Below, one piece after another: positions 1 to 8,469 of a stretch of 64,000 nucleotides of DNA (the stretch's first letter is position 1; each line of letters opens with the position of its first letter). The position numbers were made by a program, and so were the translations under genes. The DNA lies in contig JAYFPO010000013.1 of NCBI GenBank assembly GCA_034927685.1, forward strand, positions 1-64,000, read 5' to 3'. The stretch comes from RGIG3159 sp034927685 (GTDB lineage: Bacteria > Bacillota > Clostridia > Oscillospirales > Oscillospiraceae). Below the pieces are notes generated by a model. The model worked only from the letters and a program-made list of their open reading frames with translations. It was not told the origin of the DNA and searched no databases.

Positions 1-405
1 GGAGCAGTCGGGGACATAGGTATAGTTCTGATCCTTGGAGGATGCGGCTACAATGACCTCGCCAACCTTCTTCGCCTCGGCAATGGCCTTCTTGGACCAC
101 GCGCCGGTCTCCACATAGACTGCCTTGCCGTTTTTCATCAGATTCATCGGGATCATTGAGAACTGCAGCGTCGCGCCGCCCTGGATGAACAGCACCTTAT
201 AGTTGTCGGGAATGCCCATCAGGTCCCGCAGATCCTGCTCGGCCTCGTCGATAATCTGCTGGTACACCTTCGATCGGTGGCTCATCTCCATGACGCACAT
301 CCCGGAGCCCCGGTAGTTCATCATTTCGTCGCGGACTTCCTCCAGCACAGACTCCGGCATCGTCGCCGGACCAGCCGAGAAATTGTATATTCTGCCGTCC
401 TTCAT
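1..405 (-). CDS. serC: Phosphoserine aminotransferase, N-terminal part (cut by window edge)
   Basis: SerC is the PLP enzyme that transaminates 3-phosphohydroxypyruvate to phosphoserine in serine synthesis. Only the first 135 codons are inside the window. The protein opens MKDGRIYNFSAGPATMP, the classic SerC start. It continues with a CVMEMSHRS segment and a GGATLQF loop, which in the family bind substrate and the PLP phosphate. The PLP lysine lies further on, outside the window. The ATG at 405 follows a GGAAAGGAAG ribosome site and sits 15 bases after the glycerophosphodiesterase gene, so it is probably the last visible gene of the ABC transporter operon. Family assignment is secure; the operon link is inferred from spacing. 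Confidence 0.93.
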   Translation of the reverse strand, partial: MKDGRIYNFSAGPATMPESVLEEVRDEMMNYRGSGMCVMEMSHRSKVYQQIIDEAEQDLRDLMGIPDNYKVLFIQGGATLQFSMIPMNLMKNGKAVYVETGAWSKKAIAEAKKVGEVIVAASSKDQNYTYVPDCS

Positions 406-420
406 GGTATGCTTCCTTTC

Positions 421-1161
421 CTATTTGGTTCCCTCCGCGCACTCCAGGAGCACGCGCTTTGTCATATCGGGGAAATTTCCGATGATCCCGTCGATCTCCA
501 GCGCATAGAACCGGCGGACCTCCTCCTCCTCATTGACCGTATAAGTGTTGATCTCGAGGCCGTGGTCCTTCAGGTCCTTGACGAGCGGCGGAATCAGGTT
601 GCCGCGCAGTGGGTGGTAACAGGGAATGCCGAGTCTCCGGCAGTACTCCCCCGCCCCGACCATCCAGCTCTCCGACAGCAGGCCGTATTTGAGCTCCGGC
701 GCGATTTCCTTCATCCGCAGGACGCTGTAGTGGTTGAAGCTGGAGACGATAACGCGATCCTCCAGGCGGCACCGGCGGATTTCGTCGTACACCTTTTGCT
801 CGATCCCGTCATACTCGTAAATATTGGTCTTCAGTTCTATGTTGGTGACAAGCGGCAAATCCCTGACCAGCTCAAAATATTCCTCCAGCGTAGGAATCTG
901 GCACACGCCGTACTGCCCGCGGTAGAGATAGGACGCGTCCAGTGACCGGAGCTCCGCCAGTGTGTAGTCCTTGACGTTGCCGGTTCCGTCGCAGGTCCGG
1001 TCGATTTTTTCGTCGTGAATGACGACCAGTTTGCCGTCCTTCGAGAAATGAACATCCAGTTCGATGCCGTCCACGCCAAGTTCGACCGCTTTCTGAAATG
1101 CCAGCATGGTGTTTTCCGGGTACTTGCCGCTGAAGCCGCGGTGAGCGAACACCTTGCTCAT
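421..1161 (-). CDS. Glycerophosphodiester phosphodiesterase (GDPD family)
   Basis: Predicted to hydrolyse glycerophosphodiesters to glycerol-3-phosphate and an alcohol. The 246-residue protein starts MSKVFAHRGFSGKYPENT, with the HRG motif and the PENT segment. It continues ELDVHFSKDGKLVVIHDE, giving the metal-binding Glu, Asp and catalytic His. I chose the ATG at 1161 because it follows GGAAGG at good distance and yields the family's normal N-terminus; the frame stays open up to 1233 but that extension looks non-coding. There is no signal peptide, so it is probably cytoplasmic. It lies 72 bases after the ABC ATPase gene and 15 before serC. The importer could bring in its substrate, but that is only a guess from context. 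Confidence 0.92.
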   Translation of the reverse strand: MSKVFAHRGFSGKYPENTMLAFQKAVELGVDGIELDVHFSKDGKLVVIHDEKIDRTCDGTGNVKDYTLAELRSLDASYLYRGQYGVCQIPTLEEYFELVRDLPLVTNIELKTNIYEYDGIEQKVYDEIRRCRLEDRVIVSSFNHYSVLRMKEIAPELKYGLLSESWMVGAGEYCRRLGIPCYHPLRGNLIPPLVKDLKDHGLEINTYTVNEEEEVRRFYALEIDGIIGNFPDMTKRVLLECAEGTK

Positions 1162-1233
1162 AATAAAGCTTCCTTCCGATTTCGTACTGGCTGCCGCAAG
1201 GCAACGCCTTCCAGCCGTTTTTTTTACATACAA

Positions 1234-2199
1234 TTACACAATATGGCAGGCGACAAAATGTCCCGGGGCGACCTCGCGGAGCTCTGGGTTCTTGCCGTCC
1301 TTGCAGCATGCCTGGCACTGATCGCACCGCTTCATGAAGCGGCATTGATCCGGCAGGTTCACGGGCGAGGTGATCTCGCCGCGAATCAGCTTGCGCTCCG
1401 GCTTTTCCTTGCCGACAATGGGCAGCGGGATGGCCGACAGCAGTGCCTGCGTATAGGGATGCATCGGGCTTTTAAACAGATCGTCGGAATTGGCCTTTTC
1501 CACCATCTGGCCCAAGTACATAACCCCGATATTGTCCGAGAAATACTTGACGACGGACAGATCATGGGTAATGAAGACGTAAGTCAGGCCAATGTCCTTC
1601 TGCAGCTGCTTCAGCAGGTTCAGGATCTGTGCCTGAATCGAGACGTCCAGCGCAGAGACAGGCTCGTCACAAACAATCAGCTTTGGGTCGACTGCCAGCG
1701 CACGGGCAATGCCAATTCTCTGGCGGCGACCGCCGTCCATCTCGTGCGGGTAGGAGTTGACAAAGCGGCGGGCCAGGCCAACCGTATCCATCAGCTCCAG
1801 TGTTCGCTTTGTAATCGCCTGGTTGTCGCGGAGCAGACGGTGCTCCTTAATCGGCTCGGAAATGAGCTGCATCACGCTCTGCCGCGGGTCCAATGAGGAA
1901 AACGGATCCTGGAAAATCATGGTCATTTCCGTCCGCAGCTTCCGCATTCTGGTCCGCGAATATTTGGTGATGTCTACGCCGTCAAAAATAATCTTGCCGG
2001 CAGTGGGCTCAATGAGCTTTAAAAGCGCACGGCCTGTCGTGGACTTGCCACAGCCGGACTCGCCGACAATGCCCAGGGTCTTGCCCTCCTCGATCTGGAA
2101 GCTGACGCCGTCCACGGCGTGGAGCTGGCCCTTTGGTGTCGAAAAATACTTGGTCAGATGATCGACTTCCAGAAGGATCTTTTTTTCATTCTCAGCCAT
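1234..2199 (-). CDS. Peptide/nickel ABC transporter ATP-binding protein (OppF/DppF type)
   Basis: Second ATPase subunit of the importer, powering uptake through the OppB/OppC permeases. The 321-residue protein has Walker A GESGCGKST, Walker B LIVCDEPVSALD and the C-terminal oligopeptide-ABC extension rich in cysteine (CRFMKRCDQCQACC). The signature motif reads MDGGRRQR instead of the usual LSGGQRQR. Related clostridial OppF proteins are known to vary here, so it is probably functional. The ATG at 2199 follows GAGGAGGAACAGCA and overlaps the end of the preceding ATPase gene by 8 bases, which indicates translational coupling. Whether the system takes di-, oligopeptides, nickel or another solute cannot be decided from sequence. 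Confidence 0.93.
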   Translation of the reverse strand: MAENEKKILLEVDHLTKYFSTPKGQLHAVDGVSFQIEEGKTLGIVGESGCGKSTTGRALLKLIEPTAGKIIFDGVDITKYSRTRMRKLRTEMTMIFQDPFSSLDPRQSVMQLISEPIKEHRLLRDNQAITKRTLELMDTVGLARRFVNSYPHEMDGGRRQRIGIARALAVDPKLIVCDEPVSALDVSIQAQILNLLKQLQKDIGLTYVFITHDLSVVKYFSDNIGVMYLGQMVEKANSDDLFKSPMHPYTQALLSAIPLPIVGKEKPERKLIRGEITSPVNLPDQCRFMKRCDQCQACCKDGKNPELREVAPGHFVACHIV

Positions 2200-3190
2200 T
2201 GCTGTTCCTCCTCAGGCGGAAATTGGGATCATCATAGGCGTGACAAGCCACAGAATGGGTCCCCCCCATATGATACAGCTCAGGTGATTCCTTTTCGCAG
2301 CGCTCCGTCGCATACGGACAACGGGGCGCAAAGGTACAGCCCTCAGGCAGATTCATGGGGTCTGGCATCAGGCCCTTAATGGGAATCAGATCCTCGCCGC
2401 GCTCCCGCAGATTTGGCAGCGAGTCGAACAGCCCCTCGGTATAGGGATGCAGTGTCGCGTTAAAGACCTCGTTCGCGCTGCCAATCTCAACAATCTTGCC
2501 CGCGTACATGACCGCCACGTCGTCGCATACCTCAGCGACAACGCCGAGATCATGCGTAATGAGCAGCATCGACATATGGCGGCGGTCAATCAGTTCCTTC
2601 ATCAACTCCAACACCTGCGCCTGAATCGTCACGTCCAGGGCGGTGGTAGGCTCGTCGGCCAGGAGTAGCTTGGGCTCGCAGGCCAGGGCAATTGCAATGA
2701 CCACACGCTGCCGCATGCCGCCGGAGAACTGGTGCGGATAGTCATAGGCGCGGCTCTCCGAAATGCCGACCATCTTCAGCATTTCCTTGGCTCTCTCAAA
2801 CGACTCTTTCGCAGAGACGTGCTGGTGCAGCTCGATACTCTCGGCAATCTGGTCGCCGACGGTCATGACCGGGTTTAGCGCGGTCATGGGATCCTGGAAG
2901 ATCATGGCCACATCGTTACCACGCATCTCCTCCAGCTCGTTGTCCTTCATGGCGAGGACATCGTTGCCGTCGAGAGTGATCGTGCCGCTCTTGATCTTTC
3001 CGGGAGGGTTTGGCACCAGATTCAGGATGGAGAGGGCTGTCGTGGTTTTGCCCGCGCCGGTTTCGCCGACCAGGCCCAGCGTCTTTTCCCGACCGATTGA
3101 AAAGCTCAGGCCGTTGATGGCGCGCACGCAGCCGTCCTCGGTTTCAAAGTGAACAACCAGATCCCTGACTTCCAAAATGTTATCGCTCAT
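2192..3190 (-). CDS. Peptide/nickel ABC transporter ATP-binding protein (OppD/DppD type)
   Basis: First ATPase of the importer. The 332-residue protein carries Walker A GETGAGKTTT, the signature FSGGMRQR, Walker B LLLADEPTTALD and the H-loop ITHDLGVV. The C-terminal region shows the OppD/F cysteine cluster (CTFAPRCPYATERC) found in this subfamily. The canonical signature here, against the altered one in its partner, fits a heterodimer with two unequal ATP sites. It lies 13 bases after the OppC-type permease gene and overlaps the next ATPase by 8 bases, so it belongs to the same transcript. Substrate unknown. Confidence 0.93.
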   Translation of the reverse strand: MSDNILEVRDLVVHFETEDGCVRAINGLSFSIGREKTLGLVGETGAGKTTTALSILNLVPNPPGKIKSGTITLDGNDVLAMKDNELEEMRGNDVAMIFQDPMTALNPVMTVGDQIAESIELHQHVSAKESFERAKEMLKMVGISESRAYDYPHQFSGGMRQRVVIAIALACEPKLLLADEPTTALDVTIQAQVLELMKELIDRRHMSMLLITHDLGVVAEVCDDVAVMYAGKIVEIGSANEVFNATLHPYTEGLFDSLPNLRERGEDLIPIKGLMPDPMNLPEGCTFAPRCPYATERCEKESPELYHMGGTHSVACHAYDDPNFRLRRNSNG

Positions 3191-3203
3191 ACTTCATTCT
3201 CCC

Positions 3204-4118
3204 TCATCTCTTCAGTTTCGGATCCAGCGCGTCTCGCAGCCCGTCGCCCATGAGGTTCAGGGCGAGCACAGTGACCATGATCGCCAGACCGGGGAAAATG
3301 CACATCCACGGATAGGAGCGGATGTACTGACGTCCGTCGGACAGCATGGCACCCCATTCCGGCATCGGAGGCGCAATGCCAACGCCAAGGAAGCTCAGGG
3401 AAGAAGCAGAGATGATATTGTTGCCGATGGCCAGCGTAACCTGCACAATGATCGGAGACAGACAGTTTGGAATGATATGGCGCAGGATGACCTTCCACGT
3501 CGGCAGGCCCATCGCGAAGGCAGACTCGACATACTCCTGTCCTCGTATCGTCATGACCGCCGCGCGCGTAATTCGCGCAAAGGATGACGCCGAGCTGATG
3601 CACAGCGCTAACAGCAGCGTGACGGGGCTGGTGCCAAGAACGGAAACAACGACGACCGCGATCATGATATTCGGAATGGCATAGAGAATGTCGTTCGCGC
3701 GCATGACCAGGTTGTCGATCAGGCCACCGTAGAAGCCGGCCAGGGAACCGAGGATGATACCGACCACGAGGCCGATCAGCACGCTGCCGACGCCAATCAG
3801 CAGAGAATAGCGGGCGCCGTAAATGATTCTGGCGAAGATGTCGCGGCCATAGGCGTCGGTGCCGAAGATATTCTGCCAGCTCGGGGCCTGAAAGCCTCCG
3901 GCAGCGTTCATTCCGGTAATATCGGTTTTGTAGTCGTAGAGAAAGGCAGCCAGGAAGGTCACGACGATCAGAAGAACCATGAAGATCATGCCGACGACGG
4001 CGCCCTTATTCTTGAGCAGCCGGTGCCACGTTTCCTGCGCCAAGGAACGGCCTTTGAATTCCTTCAGATTCTCCGTAGAGATCTGCATTTCACTGGGATT
4101 TCTATTCATCCGGCTCAT
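3204..4118 (-). CDS. Peptide/nickel ABC transporter permease (OppC/DppC type)
   Basis: Inner-membrane permease subunit. The 304-residue protein has a cytoplasmic N-terminus, one isolated membrane segment near residues 40-65, a periplasm-side loop, then the BPD_transp_1 domain with five more hydrophobic segments and the EAA-type loop (EYVESAFAMGLPTWKVI) that docks on the ATPase. I start at the ATG at 4118 because it follows GGGGTGAGG; an in-frame codon at 4163 lies inside the previous gene and lacks such a site. The ribosome site is embedded in the last codons of the OppB-type gene, whose stop is only 4 bases away. This supports coupling in one operon. Confidence 0.93.
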   Translation of the reverse strand: MSRMNRNPSEMQISTENLKEFKGRSLAQETWHRLLKNKGAVVGMIFMVLLIVVTFLAAFLYDYKTDITGMNAAGGFQAPSWQNIFGTDAYGRDIFARIIYGARYSLLIGVGSVLIGLVVGIILGSLAGFYGGLIDNLVMRANDILYAIPNIMIAVVVVSVLGTSPVTLLLALCISSASSFARITRAAVMTIRGQEYVESAFAMGLPTWKVILRHIIPNCLSPIIVQVTLAIGNNIISASSLSFLGVGIAPPMPEWGAMLSDGRQYIRSYPWMCIFPGLAIMVTVLALNLMGDGLRDALDPKLKR

Positions 4119-4122
4119 ATCC

Positions 4123-5058
4123 TCACCCCTTTCTTGAGTACTGCGCCTTGATTCTCGGATCACAGTAGGCGTAGACGATATCCACGAGCAGGTTGATGAG
4201 CGCCATCAGAATACAACAAAGAATAATGGCGCCGGTGACCATGGGGGTGTCGCGCTTGTTGATGGACTCCACCACAAGGAGGCCGATGCCGGGCCAGGAG
4301 AACACGGTCTCCGCCAGCGCGGAGCCGGTCATAACCAGACTGAACTGCATACCGATTGCGGTCACAATGGGGATCATGGCGTTGCGCAGGCCATGACCAT
4401 AAATCACGCGCTTAAAAGACGCGCCCTTTGCCTTGGCGGTCGTCATATAGTCCTGACGAATCACGTCCAGCATGGCGGATCTTGTCGTTCTCGTAATCAA
4501 TGCTGCCAACCCGAGGCCAACCGTCAAGGCGGGCAAAATCAGGTACCGGAAGCCATCGGAGCCGCTGGAAGGCAGCCAGCCGAGTTTCAAAGAGAAGACC
4601 AGCACCAACATCAGGCCCAGCCAGAAATTCGGCATGGATACCCCGAACAGTGCCAAAACCATGCCTAAGGTGTCCTTCCATGTGTTTTGGTTGATTGCGG
4701 TCCAGATACCCAAAGGAATCGATATAATCACAGAAATCAGAAGCGCGGTGCCGCCGAGGGCAAGCGTCATGGGAAGCCGGTGCATAAAGGTGCCGAACAC
4801 GTCCAGCTTTGTAATATAGGATGTACCCATATCGCCGGTCACAATACCGGCCATGTAATGGTAGTAACGCACAATAAAGGGATCGTTCAGGCCCATCTCC
4901 TCGCGGAGGGCTTCCTGCTGCGCAGTGGTGGCATTTTCCGGCAGGATAATCTGCACTGGATCGCCGCCGGTCAAGTCCATGGCCCAGAAAATCAAAAGAG
5001 ACGTCAGGAGGATCGTCGGGATCATCAAAAGCAGTCTCTTGAGAATATATCGAAACAT
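4123..5058 (-). CDS. Peptide/nickel ABC transporter permease (OppB/DppB type)
   Basis: First permease subunit, 311 residues. The N-terminus MFRYILKRLLLMIPTILL is the standard OppB/DppB start and forms the first membrane helix. It is followed by the external loop with the QEALREEMGLNDP segment, then five hydrophobic segments with the EAA loop (DYMTTAKAKGASFKRVI). It pairs with the OppC-type permease to form the channel. A gap of 118 bases containing a GC-rich hairpin separates it from the upstream lipoprotein gene, which in this family is often expressed at higher level than the permeases. Confidence 0.94.
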   Translation of the reverse strand: MFRYILKRLLLMIPTILLTSLLIFWAMDLTGGDPVQIILPENATTAQQEALREEMGLNDPFIVRYYHYMAGIVTGDMGTSYITKLDVFGTFMHRLPMTLALGGTALLISVIISIPLGIWTAINQNTWKDTLGMVLALFGVSMPNFWLGLMLVLVFSLKLGWLPSSGSDGFRYLILPALTVGLGLAALITRTTRSAMLDVIRQDYMTTAKAKGASFKRVIYGHGLRNAMIPIVTAIGMQFSLVMTGSALAETVFSWPGIGLLVVESINKRDTPMVTGAIILCCILMALINLLVDIVYAYCDPRIKAQYSRKG

Positions 5059-5100
5059 TCTTATACTCTCCTATCTTTAGCTTCCGCCGGGTTTCACAAA

Positions 5101-5128
5101 GGCCGGACAGCGAAAAAGCTGCCCGGCC
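5101..5128 (-). terminator. Intercistronic hairpin between lipoprotein and permease genes
   Basis: GGCCGGACAGC and GCTGCCCGGCC form an 11-bp stem with one mismatch around a GAAAAA loop. On the transcribed strand it is followed only by TTTGTG, so it is a weak terminator. Such elements after a binding-protein gene commonly reduce read-through or protect the upstream mRNA, giving more binding protein than permease. The role is inferred. Confidence 0.6.
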
Positions 5129-5176
5129 TCCGCTTGCATGGGAATTTGCTGTTTGCTATCAAGTTAATGCAAAAAC

Positions 5177-6805
5177 TCAGCTCTGTTGGCTCAGGTCAAT
5201 ATAGGCGTGGTTCCACTTGTGGTTGCCACCGCCGAAGAGGTAGGTGCCGGTCAGGCCGGTACGATAGGCGATCACGAGGTTTGCAACATACAGAGGAACC
5301 TGCGGGCATTCTTCTGCCAGGTACTTCTGCAGCTCCACGGACTCGTCATATCTCTTGTCCTTGTCCTTTTCGGTCAGGATGGTTTTCGCCATCGTGTCCA
5401 CGTATTCATCGCTGAAATGATGGTAGTTGGAAGAAAAGTCGGTGGTAAAGAGCTCGGTGTAGACTTCGTCCAGACGGTCCAGGACGTTCCATCTCCAGAG
5501 GAAGCACTGCTGGTTGCCGGTACTGCATTCGGACTTCAGCGTAGCCTGATCCAGAGAGACAATGTTGACCGTAATGCCAATGGCTGCGAGATCACTCTGA
5601 ATCATCGGGGCGATATCCTTGTAGGGGGAGTCGGTCGCCGCATACAGATCGATGGTCAGCTCGCCTTCCTTATAGCCGGCCTGGGCAAGAAGTTCCTTGG
5701 CGCGGTCGACATCGTAGGTGTAAGCGCCCAGATCATCCTCATCATAGAAGGACCACACGCCGCGGTTGACGACGGTGTTCTGGACTTTGCCCTTACCCTG
5801 CAGAACAACCGAGACAATGGCGTCCTTGTTAATCGCGCAGGAAACAGCCTGCCGGAGGGTCTTGTTGTCAAAGGGGGCCTTTGCGCAGTTGAAGCCGAAG
5901 TAGAAGAGGCGAGTACCGTCCTGCTCATAGACGGTAATGTTTTTGTCGCTCTGCAGGAAAGAGAGCTCGCTGACAGGAGGATCGATGCAGACATCAATTT
6001 CGCCGTTCTGCAGGGCGATGACACGGGAAGCGGCCTCAAGGATGGGCTTGAAGACGATTTCCTTGGCAACGCCGGGATCGTCGCCCCAGTAGTTCTCGTT
6101 GAGCTTGTACTTGACATACTGACCTTCGACCCAGTCTTCGAAGACGTACTGGCCGGAGCCAATCAGATAGGGCTTATCCATGCCGCTGTCAAAGGCTTTT
6201 CTGGACAGAATGCTCATCGGGATGCTGGAGATGTTGGACAGGATCTCGTTGGAGTAGCTGGAAGTATGTACGACAAAGGTCAGATCATCGCGGGCTTCCA
6301 CGCTGGTGATCAGAGAAAGGGTCCCGGAAATCTTGGAGGTGGGAGCCATAGCTCTTTCAAAGGTGAAGACGCAGTCGTCAGCGGTCAGGGGGCTGCCGTC
6401 GCTGAACGTGATACCTTCGTTCAGATGGAACACCAGGGTGTTGTCATCTTCCCACTCCCACTCCTTGGCCAGCATCGGACCGTAGGTGATGCCGGTTTCA
6501 GCAGCGTCGTTGGTCAGATAGGACAAGGTCTGGTGGCTCAGGCAAATGCAGTTGTTGTTGATCTGGTCATTCTGATCGGAAGGGTCCAGATCGTTGATGT
6601 CCTGGGCAGTACCAATCGTCAGAGTATCCTGGACGTTCGCGGTGGACGCTCCGCCGGCAGCGGTCGTGGCTTCCGCAGAAGCGGAACCGGCAGTTGTCTC
6701 CGCGGCAGCGGCAGTTGTCTCCGCGGCCGTGCTGCCGGTTCCGCCGCAGGCGACGAGGCCAAGCAGCATAACCGCAGCCAACAGAAGGGCGATAGTTTTT
6801 TTCAT
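5177..6805 (-). CDS. Extracellular solute-binding lipoprotein, family 5 (peptide/nickel type)
   Basis: Captures substrate outside the cell for the ABC importer encoded just downstream. The 542-residue protein starts with a lipoprotein signal: a KK N-region, a hydrophobic stretch and the lipobox LVAC with Cys20. An Ala/Thr/Glu-rich linker (about residues 24-56) follows. The rest is an SBP_bac_5 domain with typical pieces: LAKEWEWEDDNTLVFHL, GSPLTADDCVFTFERA and a late DLAAIGI segment. It is the first gene of the operon, with a consensus promoter about 150 bases upstream and an AAAAAGGAGAG ribosome site. The ligand cannot be named from sequence; peptides are the commonest for this family. Confidence 0.94.
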   Translation of the reverse strand: MKKTIALLLAAVMLLGLVACGGTGSTAAETTAAAAETTAGSASAEATTAAGGASTANVQDTLTIGTAQDINDLDPSDQNDQINNNCICLSHQTLSYLTNDAAETGITYGPMLAKEWEWEDDNTLVFHLNEGITFSDGSPLTADDCVFTFERAMAPTSKISGTLSLITSVEARDDLTFVVHTSSYSNEILSNISSIPMSILSRKAFDSGMDKPYLIGSGQYVFEDWVEGQYVKYKLNENYWGDDPGVAKEIVFKPILEAASRVIALQNGEIDVCIDPPVSELSFLQSDKNITVYEQDGTRLFYFGFNCAKAPFDNKTLRQAVSCAINKDAIVSVVLQGKGKVQNTVVNRGVWSFYDEDDLGAYTYDVDRAKELLAQAGYKEGELTIDLYAATDSPYKDIAPMIQSDLAAIGITVNIVSLDQATLKSECSTGNQQCFLWRWNVLDRLDEVYTELFTTDFSSNYHHFSDEYVDTMAKTILTEKDKDKRYDESVELQKYLAEECPQVPLYVANLVIAYRTGLTGTYLFGGGNHKWNHAYIDLSQQS

Positions 6806-6952
6806 TCAATTACTCTCCTTTTTTAATTTTTGGTCCTGTTCTCCGCCGGTCGGACCGTTTCCGGCTTATCGTAATCTCGCGGGGTTCCTACTCCCCCCCT
6901 CAAATATTACTTCGGGCTTTGCGCGGCTCTCCTGTCCGCAAGATTTTCCATC

Positions 6953-6981
6953 ATTGTAGCGACATCGTTCGTTTCTGTCAA
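6953..6981 (-). promoter_or_regulatory. Sigma-A promoter of the ABC transporter operon
   Basis: On the minus strand TTGACA (6981-6976) and TACAAT (6958-6953) are separated by exactly 17 bases. An A/T-rich stretch above the -35 box could be an UP element. The predicted transcript has a leader of about 140 bases before the lipoprotein ATG. I recognise no riboswitch in it, only a GGGG/CCCC pairing and a CCGG-rich pairing. Confidence 0.8.
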
Positions 6982-7088
6982 GTTAATACAATTTTCTTTT
7001 TTATTTTTTTGCATAATTGTGCGCTATTAACATGTTTCATGCGAAATTTTGTGAATTGTTATTATTGAAATTCATCGAACGTGCAAGC

Positions 7089-7886
7089 TTACCGGCGCGG
7101 AAAAACACCATAGAAATGCATCACGTTGATGTCGTCCTCGCAGTATTCGCCGTGGTTGCCGTGGCCGTCCCAATCCATGTGGTTTCCGTGGTCGGAGGCC
7201 CAGACAATCATGGAATCGTGACTCTGCCAGTATTGCTTCACCGCGTCGGCCAGGCGGCCGAAATCGCGGATGTGATGCTCTGCGGCGGCCATAGCCAGGG
7301 GGGCCTCCGGGGTATAGGAATGAATCATATCGTCATATTCCTGGTTATATACGGAAATCAGGTCATATTGGTCCTCGCGAACCAACTCCAGCGCCTGATC
7401 GGTGACGGCAGCATCGTCTGGCAGGATGTAGTAATCGATATCGCGCTCGGCAAAGATCTTAGCCATGCTGGAATCGGCAACGGCCACCAGTGCCACCTTC
7501 TTGCCGCTGCGGCGAAGGGAGTCAAAGAGCGAATCGATCCGAATGACCGGCTTTGCGTAGGAGCGGATACCGTGGACCTCCGGCATGGCACCGGTATACA
7601 TGGTTCCGAAGCAGACCGGCGTCACCGAGGGCATGACCGTGGAGACGGGGACGGCGAGCTGGGTATTGCGCATGATCGGCTGGAACAGGTCCGTGTATTT
7701 CTGCCAGAACCACATGCCGATGCAGTCGGGGTTATAGATGAGGACCCGGTCTGCCGCCTTTCTGAAGGTGCCCTGAACCAGATGGTCCACTGCGGGAATC
7801 GCGGGCGCACTCTCCTTCGGCGCCTCAGCGTTCATTGCCTTTGCAACAGACGCAGCCAACTGCGTCATAGAATAGGAATTCATCAT
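7089..7886 (-). CDS. Alkaline-phosphatase-superfamily metallohydrolase, function unknown
   Basis: Probably a two-metal phospho- or sulfo-ester hydrolase. The 265-residue protein shows the ligand pattern of the superfamily. There is an early Asp in LIYNPDCIGMW, a likely nucleophile Thr in SVTPVCFGTMYTG, Asp and His in EYDDMIHS, and a C-terminal ASDHGNHMDWDGHGNHG. It is shorter than most phosphodiesterase/nucleotide-pyrophosphatase relatives, and the substrate is not apparent. I start at 7886, 9 bases after AAAGGGG; a second ATG follows directly at 7883. No signal peptide, so it is likely cytoplasmic. It stands alone between the promoter region of the ABC operon and a decayed regulator gene. 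Confidence 0.75.
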   Translation of the reverse strand: MMNSYSMTQLAASVAKAMNAEAPKESAPAIPAVDHLVQGTFRKAADRVLIYNPDCIGMWFWQKYTDLFQPIMRNTQLAVPVSTVMPSVTPVCFGTMYTGAMPEVHGIRSYAKPVIRIDSLFDSLRRSGKKVALVAVADSSMAKIFAERDIDYYILPDDAAVTDQALELVREDQYDLISVYNQEYDDMIHSYTPEAPLAMAAAEHHIRDFGRLADAVKQYWQSHDSMIVWASDHGNHMDWDGHGNHGEYCEDDINVMHFYGVFPRR

Positions 7887-7992
7887 GGGTGATTGCCCCT
7901 TTCCGTTTGTAAATACTAAGAAATCACTAATGCAGGGTCGAATGAAATATGACTGAAATTTTGATTGCTTGAGATACACGAAAATATGTCCA

Positions 7993-8208
7993 TCACCTCG
8001 CTGGTGACAGTGCTGTGCGCAGCCAGCACTCAACCGAGTGCGACAGCACTGCCCCTCCCGCAATGGGCTTCACCAGATACCCGTCGATGCCGAACGCCGG
8101 CGCCTGCCATACCAGCATCGCCCACAAGTTCCGTCCCCGCCTCCAGCATTTGGCCGAAACCCAAACGGATGACCGACTCGCCATCAATAATTAAAATCAG
8201 TTTTTCAT
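7993..8208 (-). pseudogene. Remnant of a response regulator receiver domain
   Basis: The minus strand carries two pieces of a receiver domain in different frames. From about 8203 one frame reads KLILIIDGESVIRLGFGQML, matching a receiver N-terminus, but with Gly where the second acidic residue of the usual DDE should be. From about 8115 another frame reads AFGIDGYLVKPI, the conserved end of a receiver domain with its Lys-Pro. The central part with the phosphorylated Asp is gone. The putative ATG at 8208 runs into a stop unless one A is added. So a start-proximal frameshift and an internal deletion have destroyed the gene. An inverted repeat (8008-8016 with 8043-8051, and 8027-8031 with 8036-8040) lies in the tail. 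The rest of 7887-8469 holds nothing else I recognise apart from the promoter at 8401. Confidence 0.55.
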
Positions 8209-8400
8209 GCCATTTCCTAAAAAGCGGGGTGGAAAAGCACAAAAGGCAAAAGCAACGAAATCCCATTCGTTGCCTCAGCCTTGCTGCCAACATAACACCC
8301 TCTTGTCCTTGCTCCCAATTTTAATTCATAGAATAGCACAAATTCATCTGAGTGTCAACTAAATATTTCAGTCAGTTTGTTCAATTTCATGAGATTTTTA

Positions 8401-8429
8401 TTGACGAACAGCCGCAACTCTCATACAAT
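8401..8429 (+). promoter_or_regulatory. Sigma-A promoter of the 155-residue membrane protein gene
   Basis: TTGACG (8401-8406) and TACAAT (8424-8429) with a 17-base spacer. The leader to the ATG at 8470 would be about 34 bases. Confidence 0.7.
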
Positions 8430-8469
8430 AGAAATAATCCGATTTCAACAAAGCGAGGACACAATAAGC

